A stretch of DNA of 64,000 nucleotides from Bacteroidales bacterium. GTDB taxonomy: Bacteria > Bacteroidota > Bacteroidia > Bacteroidales > WCHB1-69. Below are positions 32,279 through 41,405 of the stretch, in pieces (position 1 is the stretch's first letter; every line of letters starts with the position of its first letter). The position numbers were made by a program, and so were the translations under genes. Where the stretch lies: positions 1 through 64,000 of the forward strand of contig JAEEKX010000037.1 of the NCBI GenBank assembly GCA_016288655.1, read 5' to 3'. The notes under the pieces are model-generated. The model worked only from the letters and a program-made list of their open reading frames with translations, had not been told where the DNA came from and searched no databases.

Positions 32279-34450
32279 ATGGAAGAAAAAGACCTGCTCC
32301 GCCCTGAAACTGATGAGAATCAGTCTCTTGAAGCGACCCTCGGTGCTTCTGAGGAAGCCCAGCCCACTGTAAGCCAAGATGCTACGGAAACGGCGACGGA
32401 CGCCACCAAAACCGAAACAGAACCAGCCATTGCCGAAACTCCCGCCGTGGAAGAAGTCCCTGTGGCAGAGGAAACTCCCGCCGCAGAAGATGCTCCCGTT
32501 GAGGAACAGACTCCTACCGTTGAGGAAGCCCCTGTCCAGCAGGAGGAAACGGCTCCCGTGGCCGAAGAACCTGCCGCCGCTCCTGCAAAAGCCGAAGAGG
32601 CGCAGTCGGTGTCGGAAATGATGGCCGACATCGAGAATGTGAATGCGGAAAACGCTGAGAATGAAGACGAAGCGGAAAACGAAACCCCTGCCGAGTCGGC
32701 CGAGCAGATTGAGGCCGAGTACAAGGATCTCACCCTGGAGGAGGCCGTGGAGGAACTCCACCGCGTCGTCGCCGATCCCGACTACAACAAGATCAAACAG
32801 CGGGTAGGCATACTCCGAGGCAAGGTCATCGCCCAACTGCGCGACATCCGCAAGGAACAATTAGAGAAATTCATCGCCGAAGGCGGCCAAAAAGAGGCCT
32901 TCGAACCCGAAAAGAGCGAGCTGGAGGAGAAATTCGACAACGCTCTCATGGTTTTCAAACATAATAAAAGCAAATTCCTCGAAAACATTGAGGCAGAGAA
33001 ACAACGCAATCTGGATGAGAAAAACGCCATCCTCACTGAACTTCGCAGTCTCATCGAGGACGAGAACAACCTCAACAACCTCAAAGCCCTCAACGACAAG
33101 TTCAAGGAGCTGCAGGAACGTTGGAAAAACGTCGGCCCCGTTCCGCAGAATGAGTCCAACAACCTCTGGCAGAACTACCATTTCTATGTGGAGAAGTTCT
33201 TCGACATCCTCCGCATCAACAAGGAACTCAAGACCTTGGATTTGAAAAAGAACCTGGAACAGAAGATCAAACTTTGCGAGCAAGCTGAGTCGTTGCTTCT
33301 TCAAGATTCTGTCAACCAGTCGTTTAAGGAACTCCAAGAGTTGCACAACGAATGGAAGGAGATCGGACCTGTGCCGGAGGACAAGAAGGAGGAGTTGTGG
33401 GAGCGTTTCAAGAGCGCGTCGGATCAGATCAACCAGCGTCGCCGCGACCACTACGAGCAGATTTACGCCGACCAGCAGAACAACTACAACGCCAAGGTGG
33501 TTCTTTGCGAGAAGGCCGAGGAGGTGATTGCCCAGCCCAGCGAAACCGCGAAGCAGTACAACGCTATCAGCGACCAACTGACGGAGTTGCTGAAGGTTTG
33601 GAAGACCCTCGGCGCCGCGCCGCCCAAGGTGAACGAAGAGATCTGGAACCGCTTCAAAGGTACTCTGGATCAGTTCTTTGGCAAGAAGAAGGAGTTCTTT
33701 GGCAAGATCAAGGACGAGCAGCAGACCAACTACAACATGAAGGTGGATTTAGCCATCCGCGCCGAAGCCATCGCCCAGCGCACCGACTGGCGTGCCGCCA
33801 CCGAAGAGATCATCCAACTCCAGAAGGAGTGGAAGGAGATCGGCGCCACCTCGCGCAAGCACTCCGAGGCCATCTGGAAACGTTTCCGCGGTGCCTGCGA
33901 CAAGTTCTTCGAAGCCAAATCCAACTACTTCAATAATGTGCAAGAGATTGAGGGTGAGAATCTTCGTAAGAAGGAGGAACTTATCGAGCGCATCCGAAAC
34001 CACGCTTTCGGCCCCGACCGTAACGAGAACCTGGAGGCCATCAAGGCGTACCAGCGCGAGTGGACCGAGATCGGTTTCGTTCCCAGAAAAGAGAAGGACC
34101 GCATCTACGCCGCGTACCGTGAGGTGCTTGACCAGCGTTTCGCCGAACTCAAGGTCAGCGCTGACGACCGCCGTCGCGACAACTACCGTTCCCGCATTGA
34201 CAACATCCTCAGCGATCCCAACGCCGACCGTCTGCTTGACAAGGAGAAACGTTATTTGGTCAACAAGATCGACCAGTTGAAGAACGACATCGCCATCTGG
34301 GAAAACAACCTCGGCTTCTTCGCCTCTTCCAAGAACGCCGACCTGCTGAAGGCCGAGTTCTCCAAGAAGATCGACGCCGCCAAGGAGGAGTTGAAGGATC
34401 TGGAGTACAGATTGAAGATGATGAACGAAAAGGCGAAGGAGGAGAAGTGA
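32279..34450 (+). CDS. DUF349 repeat protein
   Basis: 723 residues. Residues 1-145 are acidic and low in complexity (Glu, Ala, Pro, Thr; phrases like VEEVPVAEETPAAEDAPVEE), probably disordered. From about 160 on come repeated helical DUF349 modules of about 70 residues, each with a W-K-x-[IV/L]-G signature: LQERWKNVGPVPQNESN, LHNEWKEIGPVPEDKKEE, LLKVWKTLGAAPPKVNEE, LQKEWKEIGATSRKHSEA, YQREWTEIGFVPRKEKD. A coiled coil closes the protein (LKNDIAIWENNLGFF). No signal peptide; cytoplasmic. The role of DUF349 proteins is not settled. The next gene starts within its stop codon. Confidence 0.9.
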   Translation: MEEKDLLRPETDENQSLEATLGASEEAQPTVSQDATETATDATKTETEPAIAETPAVEEVPVAEETPAAEDAPVEEQTPTVEEAPVQQEETAPVAEEPAAAPAKAEEAQSVSEMMADIENVNAENAENEDEAENETPAESAEQIEAEYKDLTLEEAVEELHRVVADPDYNKIKQRVGILRGKVIAQLRDIRKEQLEKFIAEGGQKEAFEPEKSELEEKFDNALMVFKHNKSKFLENIEAEKQRNLDEKNAILTELRSLIEDENNLNNLKALNDKFKELQERWKNVGPVPQNESNNLWQNYHFYVEKFFDILRINKELKTLDLKKNLEQKIKLCEQAESLLLQDSVNQSFKELQELHNEWKEIGPVPEDKKEELWERFKSASDQINQRRRDHYEQIYADQQNNYNAKVVLCEKAEEVIAQPSETAKQYNAISDQLTELLKVWKTLGAAPPKVNEEIWNRFKGTLDQFFGKKKEFFGKIKDEQQTNYNMKVDLAIRAEAIAQRTDWRAATEEIIQLQKEWKEIGATSRKHSEAIWKRFRGACDKFFEAKSNYFNNVQEIEGENLRKKEELIERIRNHAFGPDRNENLEAIKAYQREWTEIGFVPRKEKDRIYAAYREVLDQRFAELKVSADDRRRDNYRSRIDNILSDPNADRLLDKEKRYLVNKIDQLKNDIAIWENNLGFFASSKNADLLKAEFSKKIDAAKEELKDLEYRLKMMNEKAKEEK

Positions 34451-35607
34451 CGGAGGCGGACATCATCCGGCAGCACATCGGCGATGACGTTTATGCGCTG
34501 TCGATGCGTTCGCACTGGCACGAACCTTACGCCAAGGCGTGGCTGGTGATGCAGATCCAGGCGCGCCAAAAGGCCAAGTCGAAGTTGCCGTCATGGTACG
34601 GCAACTTCGACTTGCTGTTTCCGCCGCCGCTGTCGGTGGAACAGTGCTCGTCGGAGTTGGCAGCAGACTACAAGGCGTCGTTGGTGGAGGGCGGCACGTT
34701 AGCCGACCTGACCGGCGGCATGGGCATTGATAGCGCGGCCTTCGCCCGACGCTGTTCCCGCGTCATCTTCATCGAGAAGGATGAGGGCGTGGCCGAGACT
34801 GCCCGCTACAACTTCGACATCCTCGGCCTCGACCATGTGGAGGTGCACCACGGGGACTGTGCCGAAATCCTGCCGACACTTCCCGCCGTTGACCATATTT
34901 ACATCGACCCTGCCCGCCGCAAGGAGGGGCGCAAGGTGTTCCGCCTGGCCGACTGCGAGCCAGATCTGCTGGCGCTGCTGCCCGTCATCTGGCAGAAAAC
35001 CAATCACGTGATAGTCAAGTTGTCGCCGATGTTCGACCTTACCGAAGTGCAGCGCCAGTTGCCGCAGACGACGGCGATCCACGTGGTGGCGGTGCGCGGG
35101 GAGGTGAAGGAGTTACTGGTGGAGTTGTGCCGCGACGGTGCGCAGACGCCCGTGCTGGCCTGCGTTGATTTGGCCGACGGCGTCGCGCCGCGCATCGAGC
35201 GTTGGGAGAGGGGCACCACCGTGGAGATGCCGTATTCGTTGCCGTTGGGCTATCTATACGAGCCGCACGCCGCCGTGCTGAAAGCAGGGCTTATGGATGA
35301 CCTTGCCGCCCGCGATGGTCTTTTCAAACTACAGAAAAACAGTCATTTATATACTTCAGATGCCTTGCATTCCGATTACTTCGGGCGGGTCTTCCAGGTG
35401 GAGGCGGTCTTCGGCATGGGCAAGGCGGAGTTGAAGGAGGGACTGTCGGACGTGACCGCCGCCGGCATCACGGTGCGCAACTTCCCGTTGGGTGCCGAGC
35501 CCTTGCGCAAGCGGCTGAAACTGTGCGATGGAGGAGATATAACCATCTTTGCCACAACGCTTTGCGACGGTCGTCATGCGCTGCTCCGTTGCCGTCCAGT
35601 GCGGTAA
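34447..35607 (+). CDS. SAM-dependent methyltransferase with THUMP-like C-terminal domain
   Basis: 386 residues starting at GTG (34447) that overlaps the TGA of the DUF349 gene (GTGA), so translation is probably coupled. The N-terminal helical part (1-75) precedes a Rossmann methyltransferase domain with LADLTGGMGIDS (SAM loop), IFIEKDE (ribose-binding acid) and IYIDPARRKEGRKVF, where DPARR takes the place of the usual catalytic NPPY. The last 100 residues match a THUMP-like RNA-binding domain (VRNFPLGAEPLRKRLKL). An RNA substrate is likely. Same gene layout as the PG_1098 family of Porphyromonas. Confidence 0.88.
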   Translation: MTEADIIRQHIGDDVYALSMRSHWHEPYAKAWLVMQIQARQKAKSKLPSWYGNFDLLFPPPLSVEQCSSELAADYKASLVEGGTLADLTGGMGIDSAAFARRCSRVIFIEKDEGVAETARYNFDILGLDHVEVHHGDCAEILPTLPAVDHIYIDPARRKEGRKVFRLADCEPDLLALLPVIWQKTNHVIVKLSPMFDLTEVQRQLPQTTAIHVVAVRGEVKELLVELCRDGAQTPVLACVDLADGVAPRIERWERGTTVEMPYSLPLGYLYEPHAAVLKAGLMDDLAARDGLFKLQKNSHLYTSDALHSDYFGRVFQVEAVFGMGKAELKEGLSDVTAAGITVRNFPLGAEPLRKRLKLCDGGDITIFATTLCDGRHALLRCRPVR

Positions 35608-35645
35608 GACTACCCTCTACTTAGTAAAAATGATAGGAGAAAGGC

Positions 35646-36344
35646 CTATCTAACGGTGGCAATGTCGATGTTGACGCGCTTCAGTACCGGCTCCATCCGC
35701 ATCTCCTGCGGGTTGGTACCGAGTTCATCTTGAGGGATTTTGGCCCCGATGGCATGGAAAAGTTGTGTCCAGTATAGTGGAAATTCGCCGTCGGCGTTTT
35801 TGAAGTTCATGGGGCGGGCGGTGAAGAGGTGTTTCCCGTCGCGGATGTAAGCGTCATAGACGAGTTCTGTGCAGTAGTGCTTGTCGTTGTCAGGGGTGAA
35901 ATAGGCGTCGTAGGGTTCGCCGAGGAAGCCCTTGGCGTTGGCGACGAACCGGCTGCAACCAGTGGTGTCGGCCAAGCGCATCACCACCAGCGCGGGCAGA
36001 CTGCCGTCGTTGAGGGTGAAGTCGGTGAGGAAGGTGTCGATGGGGTAGCGGGCGACGCCGCGCTTGAGGGTGGCGTCGATGATCCAGGCCTGCCCGTCGC
36101 CATCCACCTCGATGATGGCGGTGTGGATGAAGTTGGTGTCGCCGTAGCCCGTGGCGTCGGCGATGGCGGAGGAGATCCCTTCCAGATTGTAGTCGCCCGG
36201 AATGCCCACGAAGAGCAGGTCGCCCGTGGCCAACGTCTCGGCTTTTGCCACCGCGGCAGGTTGTTTCGCGTCGTCACTCTTTTCGGAACGGGAACATCCC
36301 CAAAAGAGAAGGAAGAGGAGAATGAAAAGCGAACTTTTTCTCAT
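35646..36344 (-). CDS. YiiX/YebB-like papain-fold lipoprotein
   Basis: The ATG at 36344 gives 232 residues (a TTG one codon earlier is possible). The signal ends in a lipobox, FWGCSRS. The permuted papain-like (NlpC/P60-type, PF05708) domain shows the catalytic His in NFIHTAIIEVDGDG and the Cys in HYCTELVYDAY, with GDLLFVGIPG at the start and FLGEPYDAYF between. Such enzymes hydrolyse amides or esters in cell-wall peptides or lipids. Third gene of a minus-strand operon after DUF819 (36-base gap). Confidence 0.87.
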   Translation of the reverse strand: MRKSSLFILLFLLFWGCSRSEKSDDAKQPAAVAKAETLATGDLLFVGIPGDYNLEGISSAIADATGYGDTNFIHTAIIEVDGDGQAWIIDATLKRGVARYPIDTFLTDFTLNDGSLPALVVMRLADTTGCSRFVANAKGFLGEPYDAYFTPDNDKHYCTELVYDAYIRDGKHLFTARPMNFKNADGEFPLYWTQLFHAIGAKIPQDELGTNPQEMRMEPVLKRVNIDIATVR

Positions 36345-36380
36345 CAAATTTCTGTATTTTAGAAGATTAAGAAATATGTA

Positions 36381-37562
36381 CTAGATGAAGAACCCCAGTC
36401 CCCATGCCAAGGCAACACCCAAGTAGGTGCCGATGGCATAGCCGATGAGACCGATGACGATGCCGCTGATGAGCACCTTCTTGTTGCCCATGGCTCCCAC
36501 GATGGGCGGCACGAACGGCGGCGAACAGAGCAGGGCCACTAACCCAACACCGTACAGGTCGCCGCTGACTTTGAAGATGCGGCAGAAGAGCAGGTGCAGC
36601 AGCGAACTCACGAGAACGATGAAGAGCAGGAACCCACCCGTGGCCAATGCGCTCGTGTTGATCTTCCACAAGTCGAACTGCGAAGCGACAACAATGCTGA
36701 AAATCAGGATGAAAAACATACCTAATTCGAAGGTCTTGGGGATTTCGCGGATGGGCTTGATGAAGGAGGCGGCTATCGACAATGTTGTGATCGTCAGGAT
36801 GATGACAAGTTCGTTGAGTTTGCCGGTGAGGAGAAGGGAAAGTCCGGCGCCGATGGCCAATAGTCCGATGGAGATGGCCAATCCGACGAGTGAGCGCAGG
36901 AAGGTGCGCCAGCGCAACATGCCGTGGTACTGCTCGATGCCGTGCTCGAGGTCCTGGCCGCCGTCGCTATCCACGGTCACCGACTCGTCGCGGTAGGGTA
37001 GCAGTTTGCGGAACAGTTTGTAACCGCCTGCCACGATGAACATGATGATGGGGAAGGTGACCAGCATCTCGAAGGTGAGCACCGTGGTGATGGTGCTGGG
37101 TTCGACGTGCAGGGCCACGCCCAGTGCGTTGAAGTTCATGGTGCCGCCGGTGTAGATGCCGGTCATCATGCCTGCTACGTTGGCGATGTCGGGTATGCCG
37201 GCGTGCCGGAAGAGGAAGAATCCGCTGATGATGGCAATCAGCACGGCGAGGATGCCGCCGCCCAGCGCCGCCGCCGTCTTCGGCAACGACTTGGTCCACA
37301 GTTTGAAGTTGCAGTTGAAGAGCATCAGCGGGATGGCGATCGGCACGGCGAGGTTCATAATCCACGTCTGTACCTTGCCCATGGTGGCGGCGGCGGCTTC
37401 ATCGGTCCCGAAGTCGGTCCAGCCCAACAGCGCCGGAATCAACCCCACCGCGTAGGCCAAAATGACCGTTCCCACCGTCTTCGCCCACTTGTAGCGGTTG
37501 AAAAGCAGGATGATGATGAAGGGAAATACGAAATAACTGAGGGTGAACAGTAAAACTTTCAT
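36381..37562 (-). CDS. DUF819-family membrane carrier
   Basis: The ATG at 37562 (MKVLLFTLSYFVFPFIIILL) gives 393 residues; the longer frame upstream overlaps the previous gene's end. About 11 hydrophobic helices. The family traits are IYTGGTMNFNALGVALHV in the first half and the terminal LLCSPPFVPPIVGAMGNKK in the second, two inverted crossover-like regions as in sodium-coupled carriers of the bile-acid/arginine-type fold. A cytoplasmic loop (about 205-235) separates the halves. Substrate unknown. It lies in an operon with the outer-membrane barrel upstream and the YiiX lipoprotein downstream. Confidence 0.87.
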   Translation of the reverse strand: MKVLLFTLSYFVFPFIIILLFNRYKWAKTVGTVILAYAVGLIPALLGWTDFGTDEAAAATMGKVQTWIMNLAVPIAIPLMLFNCNFKLWTKSLPKTAAALGGGILAVLIAIISGFFLFRHAGIPDIANVAGMMTGIYTGGTMNFNALGVALHVEPSTITTVLTFEMLVTFPIIMFIVAGGYKLFRKLLPYRDESVTVDSDGGQDLEHGIEQYHGMLRWRTFLRSLVGLAISIGLLAIGAGLSLLLTGKLNELVIILTITTLSIAASFIKPIREIPKTFELGMFFILIFSIVVASQFDLWKINTSALATGGFLLFIVLVSSLLHLLFCRIFKVSGDLYGVGLVALLCSPPFVPPIVGAMGNKKVLISGIVIGLIGYAIGTYLGVALAWGLGFFI

Positions 37563-37588
37563 ATTCGTAAAATTGTGTATTTCAAAAA

Positions 37589-39049
37589 TTAGAACATGTA
37601 GCCGATTTTGACGTAGAAGTTGGCCCAGCCGGCGTTGTCCTGCTTGTTGAAGGGTATGGCCCAATCGACGGAGAGGACGAAATTGTCGTTCATGGCCGCC
37701 TTGAGGCCGATGCCAGCGGCGAGGTGCGGCCGGTAGATGGCTTTCCGGTCGAAGTTGAAGTAGTCGCCCAGCGTGTTGAGGTCGAAGTCGGGGTCGTTCC
37801 GGGCGATGGTCTCTCGCAACCTGTTTTCGTCAATGTCGTAGGGTTGCAGCACCATGCCGGCATCGAGGAAGGGGTTGAGTCCGATGTAGAAGTTCTCCTT
37901 CTTGACGTGGAATTTGGCGACCTTGAAGCGGAATTCGATGTTGGCGAAGGCGAAGCCGTTGGACAGCACGCGGTTGCGCAGCAGTCCGCGCAGCGTGTTG
38001 CCGCCGCCCATTCCCTCGTACAGCACCCGCTGGATGTAGAGCGTGTTCCAATAGTTGTTCATGTAGAACGGACTCTTGCCCGCCGCCGACACTTGCGCGG
38101 CGAGGCGATAGGCGAAGGAGATGTAGTCCTTGTAGATCGGCACATAGTGGCGGAAAGTGAAGTTGAAGCGCAGATTGTTGAAGTCGGCCTGGTGCCCGAA
38201 CTTCTGGGAGTTGAAGCCGGCGGTGTAGGTGAGGAAGGCGTCGGTATAGATGCCGTGGGTGGGATTGGTCTGCCGGTCGCGGCTGTCGTAACTGATGCCG
38301 CCGCGCACGTAGGGATGAAAGCCGCCATGGCGTTCGTTCTCCCCGATGAGATCCCACTGGATGTACTTCTCGTACAGCCCGTCGATGTAAGGAAGCTGCT
38401 TGTCTGGCTTTTTGCCCTTGTTCAACATGTCCAGATCTACCGAGTTGATGAGGTAGCCGAGCATCCCGACGCCGCCATGCCAGTACCAGTTGCCGCCGAT
38501 GTTGCCGCTGATGTCGGCCGCCACACGGAACAGATCGCGCTTGAACTTGTAGAAGGCGCGGCTCTTGTAGCCCTCCTCCGCTGTGTAGTGCTTCGAGTCG
38601 CGCCACACGTTGTTGTAAATGGAGGTATAACCGTTGAAACCGTAAAAATCGCACATCGCGTCGGGCAGGTACGCTAGGTCGATGGTGAGCCGGTGCTTGG
38701 GTATCAGGTATTTAGAGTCGTACGACAGGCGGAAGGTGCCATAACGCTTCGTGGTGTAGGAGGCCTCCACGTAAATCGAGTGCAGGTACTCCGGATAGGT
38801 GCTGCCGTCGCCGAAATAGTAGATGTTGGAGAGGGCGCCGTACTGGAATCCGAGGTCGGCGTCGTAGGAGACGCTCGGCAAAATGCCGAACGTCCAGCCC
38901 GTGCGCTTGCGGTCGGGATCCTTCTGCTTCTTCATGCGGGTGGAGTCGCGCGGGGTGGAAGATATATCTGAACTAACTGGTTCTAAGGCGGATAAGCCAT
39001 TCATAAACATGAAAATGAACGACAATGCCAATAGCGTTATTCTTTTCAT
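37589..39049 (-). CDS. BamA/surface-antigen-like outer-membrane beta-barrel protein
   Basis: 486 residues with a signal peptide (about 1-21). A short basic-rich linker (RMKKQKDPDRKRTGW) leads directly into a 16-strand-type barrel (about 50-486) with alternating aromatic strands (GFQYGALSNIYYFGDG, HPYVRGGISYDSRDR, MGGGNTLRGLLRNRVLSNG) and the terminal FYVKIGYMF. The GGNTLRG motif corresponds to the conserved loop of Omp85 barrels (VRGY region). No POTRA domains are present, so this is a barrel-only member like the Bac_surface_Ag patatin/porter relatives. First gene of its operon, with a complete promoter. Confidence 0.87.
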   Translation of the reverse strand: MKRITLLALSFIFMFMNGLSALEPVSSDISSTPRDSTRMKKQKDPDRKRTGWTFGILPSVSYDADLGFQYGALSNIYYFGDGSTYPEYLHSIYVEASYTTKRYGTFRLSYDSKYLIPKHRLTIDLAYLPDAMCDFYGFNGYTSIYNNVWRDSKHYTAEEGYKSRAFYKFKRDLFRVAADISGNIGGNWYWHGGVGMLGYLINSVDLDMLNKGKKPDKQLPYIDGLYEKYIQWDLIGENERHGGFHPYVRGGISYDSRDRQTNPTHGIYTDAFLTYTAGFNSQKFGHQADFNNLRFNFTFRHYVPIYKDYISFAYRLAAQVSAAGKSPFYMNNYWNTLYIQRVLYEGMGGGNTLRGLLRNRVLSNGFAFANIEFRFKVAKFHVKKENFYIGLNPFLDAGMVLQPYDIDENRLRETIARNDPDFDLNTLGDYFNFDRKAIYRPHLAAGIGLKAAMNDNFVLSVDWAIPFNKQDNAGWANFYVKIGYMF

Positions 39050-39070
39050 TTTAAGTTTTATTTAGATTTG

Positions 39071-39101
39071 CAAAATTACAATAATTTTAAAAAATCGCAA
39101 A
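39071..39101 (-). promoter_or_regulatory. Two-box promoter, barrel-DUF819-YiiX operon
   Basis: On the minus strand TTTG (39098-39101) and TAATTTTG (39071-39078) are 19 bases apart, the canonical Bacteroidetes spacing. The ATG at 39049 is 21 bases downstream. Confidence 0.7.
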
Positions 39102-39138
39102 CTTTTCGATTTATGCGTGAAAGCCCGCGAAAAACTCG

Positions 39139-39146
39139 TATCTTTG
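39139..39146 (+). promoter_or_regulatory. -7 box, nrnA-gld operon
   Basis: TATCTTTG, 17 bases before the ATG at 39164. Confidence 0.5.
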
Positions 39147-39163
39147 CACCTTGTTTTTGAAAA

Positions 39164-40207
39164 ATGGAAGTATTTACACCTGAAAAAATTGAAAAAGTGA
39201 AAGCGGAACTGGCTGGTGCGCACAAGATCGCGGTCATTTCCCATTTCAATCCCGATGGTGATGCCGTCGGCTCTTCTTTAGCTCTGTATCAGTATTTTAC
39301 GAAGGAAGGTTATGAGGTGAAAGTGATTTTGCCCAACCCCGTTTCGGAGTTTTTGCGTTGGATGCCCGGCATGGAGCACGTTATCATTGCGGAACGTGCC
39401 ATGAAAACGGCGGAAAAAGCCCTGAAAGAGGCGGATATTCTGTTTATTGTGGATATGAATGCCTCCCATCGCAGCGGAAACGCGCTGCAACCGCATATCG
39501 ACGGCAGTTCTGCCTTCAAGGTGCTCATCGACCACCATCTCTCCCCGGTAATCGATTGCAACATACTGTTTTCCACCACGTTAACGACTTCTACCTGCGA
39601 GTTGGTCTATCAGTTTTTAGAAGGACTTACCGGCAACAACGACAAGATTACGACGGACGTGGCCACCTGTGTCTATGTGGGCATCATCACCGACACCGGC
39701 TCGTTGAGTTATATGTGTAATAATCCTCTTACATATCTCATTGTCAGTGAGTTAATGAAGAAAGGCATTGATGGGGAGAACATTCATCGGAAAGTTTACG
39801 ACAACTACAACGAAAGCCGTATCAAGTTGCTCGGGCTTTGCCTGTCGCAACGGCTCAAGATCATGCGCCCGCTCTCCACGACATATATGTACGTGACACT
39901 GAAGGATTTGAAGGACAACCACTATTCGGTGGGAGATACAGAGGGCTTTGTCAACTATGGCCTTTCGCTCAAAGGAATTCAGTTCACGGCCTTTTTTACG
40001 GAGCGGGAAGACCGGATTCGCGTCTCTTTCCGTTCGAAGGGCAACTTCGACGTCAACCAGTTCGCTCGCAAGCACTTCAATGGCGGCGGGCATAAAAATG
40101 CTTCGGCCGCTTTCTATTACGAGACCCTTGAAAATGCGTTGAGTTATTTCGAGAAAGTGGTGGAAGAGTATCGCGAAGTTCTCCATCCCGATAATTTTCA
40201 GTTATGA
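39164..40207 (+). CDS. nrnA: DHH/DHHA1 phosphoesterase (NrnA-type nano-RNase / pAp phosphatase)
   Basis: 347 residues. The DHH domain has SHFNPDGDAVGSS (His27, Asp31, Asp33), FIVDMNASHR (Asp97) and LIDHHLSP (Asp123, His124, His125), all metal ligands. The DHHA1 domain ends with FARKHFNGGGHKNASAA. NrnA enzymes degrade 2-5-base RNA fragments and dephosphorylate pAp. The stop overlaps the start of the FKBP lipoprotein gene by 4 bases (ATGA); this DHH-gldI pairing is one I recall from other Bacteroidetes. Confidence 0.93.
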   Translation: MEVFTPEKIEKVKAELAGAHKIAVISHFNPDGDAVGSSLALYQYFTKEGYEVKVILPNPVSEFLRWMPGMEHVIIAERAMKTAEKALKEADILFIVDMNASHRSGNALQPHIDGSSAFKVLIDHHLSPVIDCNILFSTTLTTSTCELVYQFLEGLTGNNDKITTDVATCVYVGIITDTGSLSYMCNNPLTYLIVSELMKKGIDGENIHRKVYDNYNESRIKLLGLCLSQRLKIMRPLSTTYMYVTLKDLKDNHYSVGDTEGFVNYGLSLKGIQFTAFFTEREDRIRVSFRSKGNFDVNQFARKHFNGGGHKNASAAFYYETLENALSYFEKVVEEYREVLHPDNFQL

Positions 40208-40767
40208 AAAACTTGGTAATGAGCATGTTGGGGATGGCATTGCTCTTTTTCGGATGCCATCGCGATGAGAAAGATGCCGGCGAATCTACCGAAAAGCAAT
40301 ATGCCGAATTCAAGCAGAAGTCGCAACAACCTGACGATGACGAGGCCGCTATTGACTGGAACCGTGTGAATGCAGGTCGGGAAGATGAGGACATTGCTTT
40401 CTTTACCCAACGTTACGGCTGGAATGTGGAAAGGCGCGGCAACGGTTTGCGCATCGAAATCCTAAAAGAGGGGAGGGGAGAGTTGATCAAATCGGAGGAT
40501 GAAGTCACCCTGGAATATGTCACCTGTTTGCTGACAGGCGACACGGTTTATACATCTAAACAGTTGGGTCCCAAGAGTTTCAGGGTTGATAAGTCGAATG
40601 AGATTTCCGGTCTGCACGAGGCCGTCAAGTCGTTGCGCAAGGGTTCGGTCGCCCATATAGTCATACCGTCGTTCTTAGCGTATGGCGTTGCGGGCGACGG
40701 CGAGCGCATCCGCGGCAAGGCCAGTCTTGCCATGACCGTGGAGGTGACGGATGTCAAGCCGAAGTAA
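40204..40767 (+). CDS. gldI: FKBP-type peptidyl-prolyl isomerase lipoprotein, GldI-like
   Basis: 187 residues with a lipoprotein signal and lipobox LFFGC (Cys18). After a charged spacer (20-60) an FKBP domain covers about 75-187: DEVTLEYVTCLLTGDTVYTS, ISGLHEAVKSLRKGSVAHIV, IPSFLAYGVAGDGERI and SLAMTVEVTDV. The domain would fold periplasmic proteins. Flavobacterial GldI is exactly this kind of protein and is needed for gliding. Assignment to gldI rests on domain architecture and on gldD and gldB lying next to it; a general FKBP lipoprotein is the alternative. ATGA overlap with nrnA. Confidence 0.8.
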   Translation: MKNLVMSMLGMALLFFGCHRDEKDAGESTEKQYAEFKQKSQQPDDDEAAIDWNRVNAGREDEDIAFFTQRYGWNVERRGNGLRIEILKEGRGELIKSEDEVTLEYVTCLLTGDTVYTSKQLGPKSFRVDKSNEISGLHEAVKSLRKGSVAHIVIPSFLAYGVAGDGERIRGKASLAMTVEVTDVKPK

Positions 40768-40806
40768 AATATCGAAGGTTGTTGCACGTTATGAAATGAA
40801 AGAAGC

Positions 40807-41403
40807 ATGATGAAATTTGAAAGCGTACTTTTGGGACTATTTTCGTTGTTGCTGGTGAGTTGTTCCGGCGGCGACGAGGTGTCACAACCGAAACCGTCCG
40901 GGTATTTCCGTATCGATATGCCTGAGCATCAATATACTACGTTGGATACGGCGGTGCTACCGTTCACTTTCGACTATGCGGAGTGTGCGCGGTGCTTGGT
41001 TGATCGCAAGTCGGACACCGCGATTTGGGTGGTTGTGCAATACCCGCAGCAGAATGCGTCGATTGAGATGCTTTACAAACCCACGGCTGACAGTGCCGCC
41101 CTTTCCAATCTGATGCTGGCTGACAAGAAGTTTGTGGAGTTCCATTACCAAAAGGCCTCCGGGGTGAGAACGCGTGATTTTCGGGAACTCGGTGCCAGGG
41201 AAAATGTGAGCGGTTTGTTCTATGATATTGATGGAAAGGATGTTGCATGTCCGTTCCACTATTGGATGACCGATGGAAGCCACCATTTTGCCCGGGCGAC
41301 GCTCTATTTCAACTTCACGCCCAACAACGACTCTGTGCAGCCCGTCATCGACTATATCCGTGAGGACGCCATGCGCATGGTCAAATCTTTCGATTGGAGG
41401 TAA
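40807..41403 (+). CDS. gldD: Gliding motility lipoprotein GldD
   Basis: 198 residues with lipobox LLVSC (Cys19). The mature start QPKPSGYFRIDMPEHQY, followed by LPFTFDYAE, is the signature of GldD. DSAALSNLMLADKKFVEFHY and the C-terminal HHFARATLYFNFTPNNDSV also fit, and length is normal. GldD is an outer-membrane-associated lipoprotein required for gliding and efficient T9SS function in Flavobacterium; its biochemical role is unknown. It sits between gldI (39 bases) and gldB (2 bases). In flavobacteria gldD usually follows ssb and gldE; here ssb is nearby but gldE is not. Confidence 0.88.
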   Translation: MMKFESVLLGLFSLLLVSCSGGDEVSQPKPSGYFRIDMPEHQYTTLDTAVLPFTFDYAECARCLVDRKSDTAIWVVVQYPQQNASIEMLYKPTADSAALSNLMLADKKFVEFHYQKASGVRTRDFRELGARENVSGLFYDIDGKDVACPFHYWMTDGSHHFARATLYFNFTPNNDSVQPVIDYIREDAMRMVKSFDWR

Positions 41404-41405
41404 CG